From the NCBI GenBank assembly GCA_002361955.1, contig DESK01000038.1, positions 1-40,909 of the forward strand: 40,909 nucleotides of DNA. Reading direction: 5' to 3'. Made by a program: the position numbers and the translations under genes. Positions 38,449 through 40,909 of the stretch are shown in pieces. Position 1 is the first letter of the stretch. The number at the start of each line of letters is the position of its first letter. This stretch comes from Lachnospiraceae bacterium UBA3316 (GTDB lineage Bacteria > Bacillota > Clostridia > Lachnospirales > Lachnospiraceae). Under the pieces are notes generated by a model. That model was not told where the DNA came from. It saw only the letters and a list, made by a program, of their open reading frames with translations, and did not search any database.

Positions 38449-38868
38449 ATGTCAGTGATCAGTGAATTAATACGCACAGAAGCAGATGGAACCATCAGTT
38501 TTGGGAATTATGAGCTGAACCAGAAGACAAAGGTATCGGATTTTGAGCATAAAGGTGATTTGTATAAAGTGAAGACCTTCAAGGAAATCACCAAGTTGGA
38601 GAGAAATGGTATGTTCGTGTATGAGTCCGTGCCGGGAACAGCAGTCAGATGCTTAAAGGCAACGGAGTCGGGGCTTACCTTTGAGGTGGAAGCGCCCACA
38701 GACGTGCAGATTACCGTGGAGCTGGAGGCAGATACCCAGTATCAGGTATTTGTGGACGGCAAGGGCATCGGAACGATGAAAACAAATCTTGGAGGAAAGC
38801 TGGTTCTGAGCGTGGAGCTGGGAAGCACAGAGAAGGATACAGCTGAGATCAGGATCGAAAGAGCATAA
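38449..38868 (+). CDS. Unknown 139-aa protein, probably all-beta C-terminal domain
   Basis: No signal peptide or membrane helix, so cytoplasmic. The N-terminal part (Thr-Ile-Ser-Phe-Gly-Asn-Tyr-Glu-Leu and Asp-Leu-Tyr-Lys-Val-Lys-Thr-Phe) and the C-terminal part (Val-Gln-Ile-Thr-Val-Glu-Leu, Gln-Val-Phe-Val-Asp-Gly-Lys-Gly, Leu-Val-Leu-Ser-Val-Glu-Leu) alternate hydrophobic and polar residues like a beta-sandwich. I recall similar clostridial proteins being labelled endosialidase, but I see no catalytic motif to support that. AGGAGGGCATAGAG precedes the start. It has its own promoter region and a strong terminator. Confidence 0.75.
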   Translation: MSVISELIRTEADGTISFGNYELNQKTKVSDFEHKGDLYKVKTFKEITKLERNGMFVYESVPGTAVRCLKATESGLTFEVEAPTDVQITVELEADTQYQVFVDGKGIGTMKTNLGGKLVLSVELGSTEKDTAEIRIERA

Positions 38869-38878
38869 GTAAAAGATA

Positions 38879-38923
38879 ATCCGTATACGGACACGGAAGG
38901 GTGATTCGGATACGGATTTTTTT
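38879..38923 (+). terminator. Terminator before radA
   Basis: ATCCGTAT (38879-38886) pairs with ATACGGAT (38910-38917), followed by a seven-base T run. Confidence 0.85.
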
Positions 38924-38972
38924 ATGAAAAAATGTAACGGCGGATTGATCTGACAACTTAAAGGGAGGTACT

Positions 38973-40328
38973 ATGGCAAAGGGAAAGAAGACAGCATTTT
39001 TCTGCCAAAACTGCGGGTATGAGTCCGGAAAATGGATGGGGCAGTGTCCGGCATGCCGGGAGTGGAATACATTTGCGGAGGAGATCGTGGAAAAATCAGC
39101 GGGAGCCCATACCGTGCGCCGGGAAACGGCAGAGCCCGTGCGGCTTTCCAGCATCAAAAGCGGGGAAGAGAGCAGGATATCGTCCGGCTGTGGGGAATTG
39201 GACAGGGTGCTGGGAGGCGGCATCGTGCCCGGTTCCCTGGTGTTGGTGGGAGGGGATCCCGGAATTGGAAAATCGACTCTTCTGCTTCAGGTGTGCAAAA
39301 ACATGACACAGCAAGGGAGACGGGTTCTCTACATCTCGGGAGAAGAATCTCTGCAGCAGATTAAGATGAGGGCGGAGAGAATCGGGAAGATCGGAGAGGA
39401 GCTGCTGCTTTTATGCGAAACCAATCTGGAGACCATCAAGAGCGCGATTCAGAGGGTGAAACCGGAGGCGGTGGTCATTGATTCCATCCAGACGATGTAC
39501 AATGAAACGGTAGGGTCCGCGCCGGGCAGTGTCTCACAGGTGAGGGAGTCCACCTCATTGCTGATGCAGATCGCGAAGGGAATGGAGATTACCGTTTTTA
39601 TAGTGGGACATGTGACAAAGGAGGGAGTGGTGGCAGGCCCCAGAGTGCTGGAGCATATGGTTGACACCGTTCTCTATTTTGAAGGCGACAGGCATGCCTC
39701 CTACCGTATCCTGAGGGGAGTGAAAAACAGATTCGGCTCCACAAATGAGATTGGCGTTTTTGAAATGCGGGAAACAGGGCTTGAAGAGGTAAAAAATCCT
39801 TCGGAATTTATGCTGGACGGAAAGCCGGAGGGAGCCTCCGGTTCGATTGTGGCCTGCTCGATGGAGGGGACGAGACCGATCCTGATTGAGATCCAGGCTC
39901 TCGTCTGCCGCAGCAATATGGCGATTCCCAGAAGGACGGCCGTGGGAACGGATTATAACCGTGTAAATCTTCTTATGGCCGTATTGGAAAAACGCCTGGG
40001 TCTGCATTTGTCCTCCTACGACGCCTATGTAAATATAGCCGGAGGCATCCGCATGAATGAACCGGCGATTGACCTGGCGGTCGTTTTGGCGCTGGTATCA
40101 AGCTACAAAGACAGGCCCATCGACGAAAAAGCCATAGCGTTTGGGGAAGTGGGACTGAGCGGGGAAGTGCGGGGCGTAAGTATGGCTCAGCAGAGGGCCC
40201 TGGAGGCGAAAAAGCTGGGATTTACTACCGTGATCATGCCTCAGGTGTCCGTAAAGGCTGTCGGGCAGATTGACGGAGTCCGCATTTTGGGAGTCCGTTC
40301 CCTTAAGGATGCGGTGGAACGAATCTAG
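38973..40328 (+). CDS. radA: DNA repair protein RadA
   Basis: 451 aa, full length. RecA-like ATPase that promotes branch migration in homologous recombination and repair. The N-terminal zinc finger has Cys11, Cys14, Cys25 and Cys28. Walker A is Gly-Gly-Asp-Pro-Gly-Ile-Gly-Lys-Ser-Thr (near 91-100), and the RadA-specific Lys-Asn-Arg-Phe-Gly motif is near 251. The C-terminal Lon-protease-like domain (about 275-451) is present. AAAGGGAGG precedes the ATG. The clpC...radA closeness is common in Bacillota; disA, often next to radA, is not seen in the window. Confidence 0.97.
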   Translation: MAKGKKTAFFCQNCGYESGKWMGQCPACREWNTFAEEIVEKSAGAHTVRRETAEPVRLSSIKSGEESRISSGCGELDRVLGGGIVPGSLVLVGGDPGIGKSTLLLQVCKNMTQQGRRVLYISGEESLQQIKMRAERIGKIGEELLLLCETNLETIKSAIQRVKPEAVVIDSIQTMYNETVGSAPGSVSQVRESTSLLMQIAKGMEITVFIVGHVTKEGVVAGPRVLEHMVDTVLYFEGDRHASYRILRGVKNRFGSTNEIGVFEMRETGLEEVKNPSEFMLDGKPEGASGSIVACSMEGTRPILIEIQALVCRSNMAIPRRTAVGTDYNRVNLLMAVLEKRLGLHLSSYDAYVNIAGGIRMNEPAIDLAVVLALVSSYKDRPIDEKAIAFGEVGLSGEVRGVSMAQQRALEAKKLGFTTVIMPQVSVKAVGQIDGVRILGVRSLKDAVERI

Positions 40329-40647
40329 GAGAGAAAGGGGAGAGAGCACTGTTCCGGAGCCTGCGCAGTGAGGGCACAGACGTCTGCAAACAGGTAATGA
40401 AAGTTGCGAATAGAATGGCACAGATAATGGCACATATAGAATTGGGAGAATGAATATATTATAATTAAAAAAGCCAGCCAAGGCTTTAAGAAGCAAGCTT
40501 TAAGGACTGGATTGTTAAGTGAGAGTGAGGTTATGAATGAAAATCCGATTCGCTGACGGGCAGAGGGCGAGTTTGAAGATATGTGGCTATTCAAATGTGT
40601 GGTGATATCACTTGACAAAAGAGCCTGTTTTGAATTGGAGGGGATAT
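40329..40647. other. Gene-free stretch after radA
   Basis: No supportable gene. A CACTG/CAGTG hairpin lies just after radA. AAAGCC (40470-40475)/GGCTTT (40482-40487) is followed on the minus strand by a T-rich run, so it could end a minus-strand RNA, but no minus-strand promoter or gene is clear. GTGATATCAC (40602-40611) is a perfect palindrome directly before a lone TTGACA (40612-40617) that lacks a good -10. Confidence 0.4.
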
Positions 40648-40678
40648 GGAGCAGCGTTTGGCTGCTCCGTTTTCTTTT
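40648..40678 (+). terminator. Intrinsic terminator ahead of the rRNA-type promoters
   Basis: GGAGCAGC (40648-40655) and GCTGCTCC (40661-40668) form a perfect 8-bp stem with loop GTTTG, followed by GTTTTCTTTT. It shields the following promoters from upstream transcription. Confidence 0.85.
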
Positions 40679-40770
40679 ATGAAGGCCTGCGGTAAAGAAG
40701 CATCGCCAGCGTTAAAAAAGGGGTGGGAAATCCGGGGGCGAAATATTTACTAAAAAAATGAAAAAAACCG

Positions 40771-40799
40771 TTGACAAATAAAGAAAGCGGTGGTAAGAT
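40771..40799 (+). promoter_or_regulatory. Strong promoter P1 of a probable rRNA operon
   Basis: TTGACA (40771-40776), a 17-bp spacer and TAAGAT (40794-40799) with TGG before it (extended -10). The upstream bases are A/T-rich like an UP element. Confidence 0.75.
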
Positions 40800-40854
40800 A
40801 TTGAAGTCGCTTCGATGAGGGGCGAAAAGGAAATGAAAAAGTTGAAAAAAGTTC

Positions 40855-40883
40855 TTGACAAGTCCAGAAAGATTTGATAGAAT
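40855..40883 (+). promoter_or_regulatory. Strong promoter P2 of a probable rRNA operon
   Basis: TTGACA (40855-40860), a 17-bp spacer and TAGAAT (40878-40883) with TGA before it (extended -10), after an A-tract region (about 40830-40852). Two such promoters 84 bases apart with no ribosome site or start codon after them are typical of rRNA operons. The 16S gene itself would lie outside the window. Confidence 0.75.
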
Positions 40884-40909
40884 CGTGAAGCTGTCAAAAA
40901 CAAAACAGC

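Noticed and set aside
40612..40678. Small RNA from the lone TTGACA to the terminator
   Set aside because: No usable -10 lies 16-18 bases downstream, and the product would be little more than the terminator hairpin.

Overview
The window looks like chromosome of a Lachnospiraceae-type clostridium (Bacillota). The GC content is moderate, Shine-Dalgarno sites are strong AGGAGG-type, and promoters are sigma-A-like, often with extended -10 (TGn) elements. Gene orders are typical of that group: tig-clpP-clpX-lon-ysxC, pyrC-F-K-D-E, purE-M-N-D and clpC...radA. This is an assignment by gene content and style, not by a marker tree. Almost every gene is on the + strand. The exceptions are a 27-codon toxin, a tRNA-Ala and a CYTH protein. 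The window ends at two tandem, near-consensus promoters that look like the start of an rRNA (or other stable-RNA) operon.

Layout. 1-800: end of an upstream unit with a terminator, then a compact type I toxin-antitoxin locus (holin-like membrane peptide plus convergent antisense RNA), then tRNA-Ala(CGC). 800-5620: a leader region rich in inverted repeats, then a 995-aa fusion of two degenerate polysaccharide pyruvyl transferase (PPT) halves around a ferredoxin/FrhB core, followed by an intact PPT gene. 5620-9470: acylphosphatase, GNAT acetyltransferase, a membrane-anchored EEP-family phosphoesterase and a membrane-anchored polysaccharide deacetylase. 9470-10570: CYTH protein (minus strand) and a DJ-1 family protein. 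10600-17010: protein-quality-control block (trigger factor, ClpP, ClpX, Lon, YsxC/EngB). 17020-21780: RND-type exporter with a very long coiled-coil insert, a TetR regulator and a TetR-like operator. 21800-27790: a small basic protein, the pyrimidine operon, then three small membrane proteins. 27860-30610: HD-domain phosphohydrolase and an M29-like aminopeptidase with a long N-terminal extension. 30600-35200: purine genes, then a secreted/anchored cadherin-like-domain protein. 35200-38320: a structured leader with an intrinsic terminator, a short GntR (YtrA-type) regulator and ClpC. 38320-40330: unknown conserved-looking 139-aa protein and RadA. 40330-40909: no gene, terminators and the rRNA-type promoters.

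How the genes work together. Trigger factor, ClpXP, Lon and ClpC cover nascent-chain folding and regulated proteolysis. The pyr cluster encodes every de novo UMP step from dihydroorotate formation onward; carA, carB and pyrB are not in the window. The pur cluster covers four of the IMP-pathway enzymes. The most unusual items are the complete type I toxin-antitoxin locus at the left end, the PPT-FrhB-PPT fusion in which both PPT halves have lost the Asp-Ser-Phe-His-Gly motif that the neighbouring PPT keeps, and the GntR-clpC unit preceded by a hairpin-plus-terminator leader. No CRISPR array, insertion sequence, phage gene or integrase was seen.
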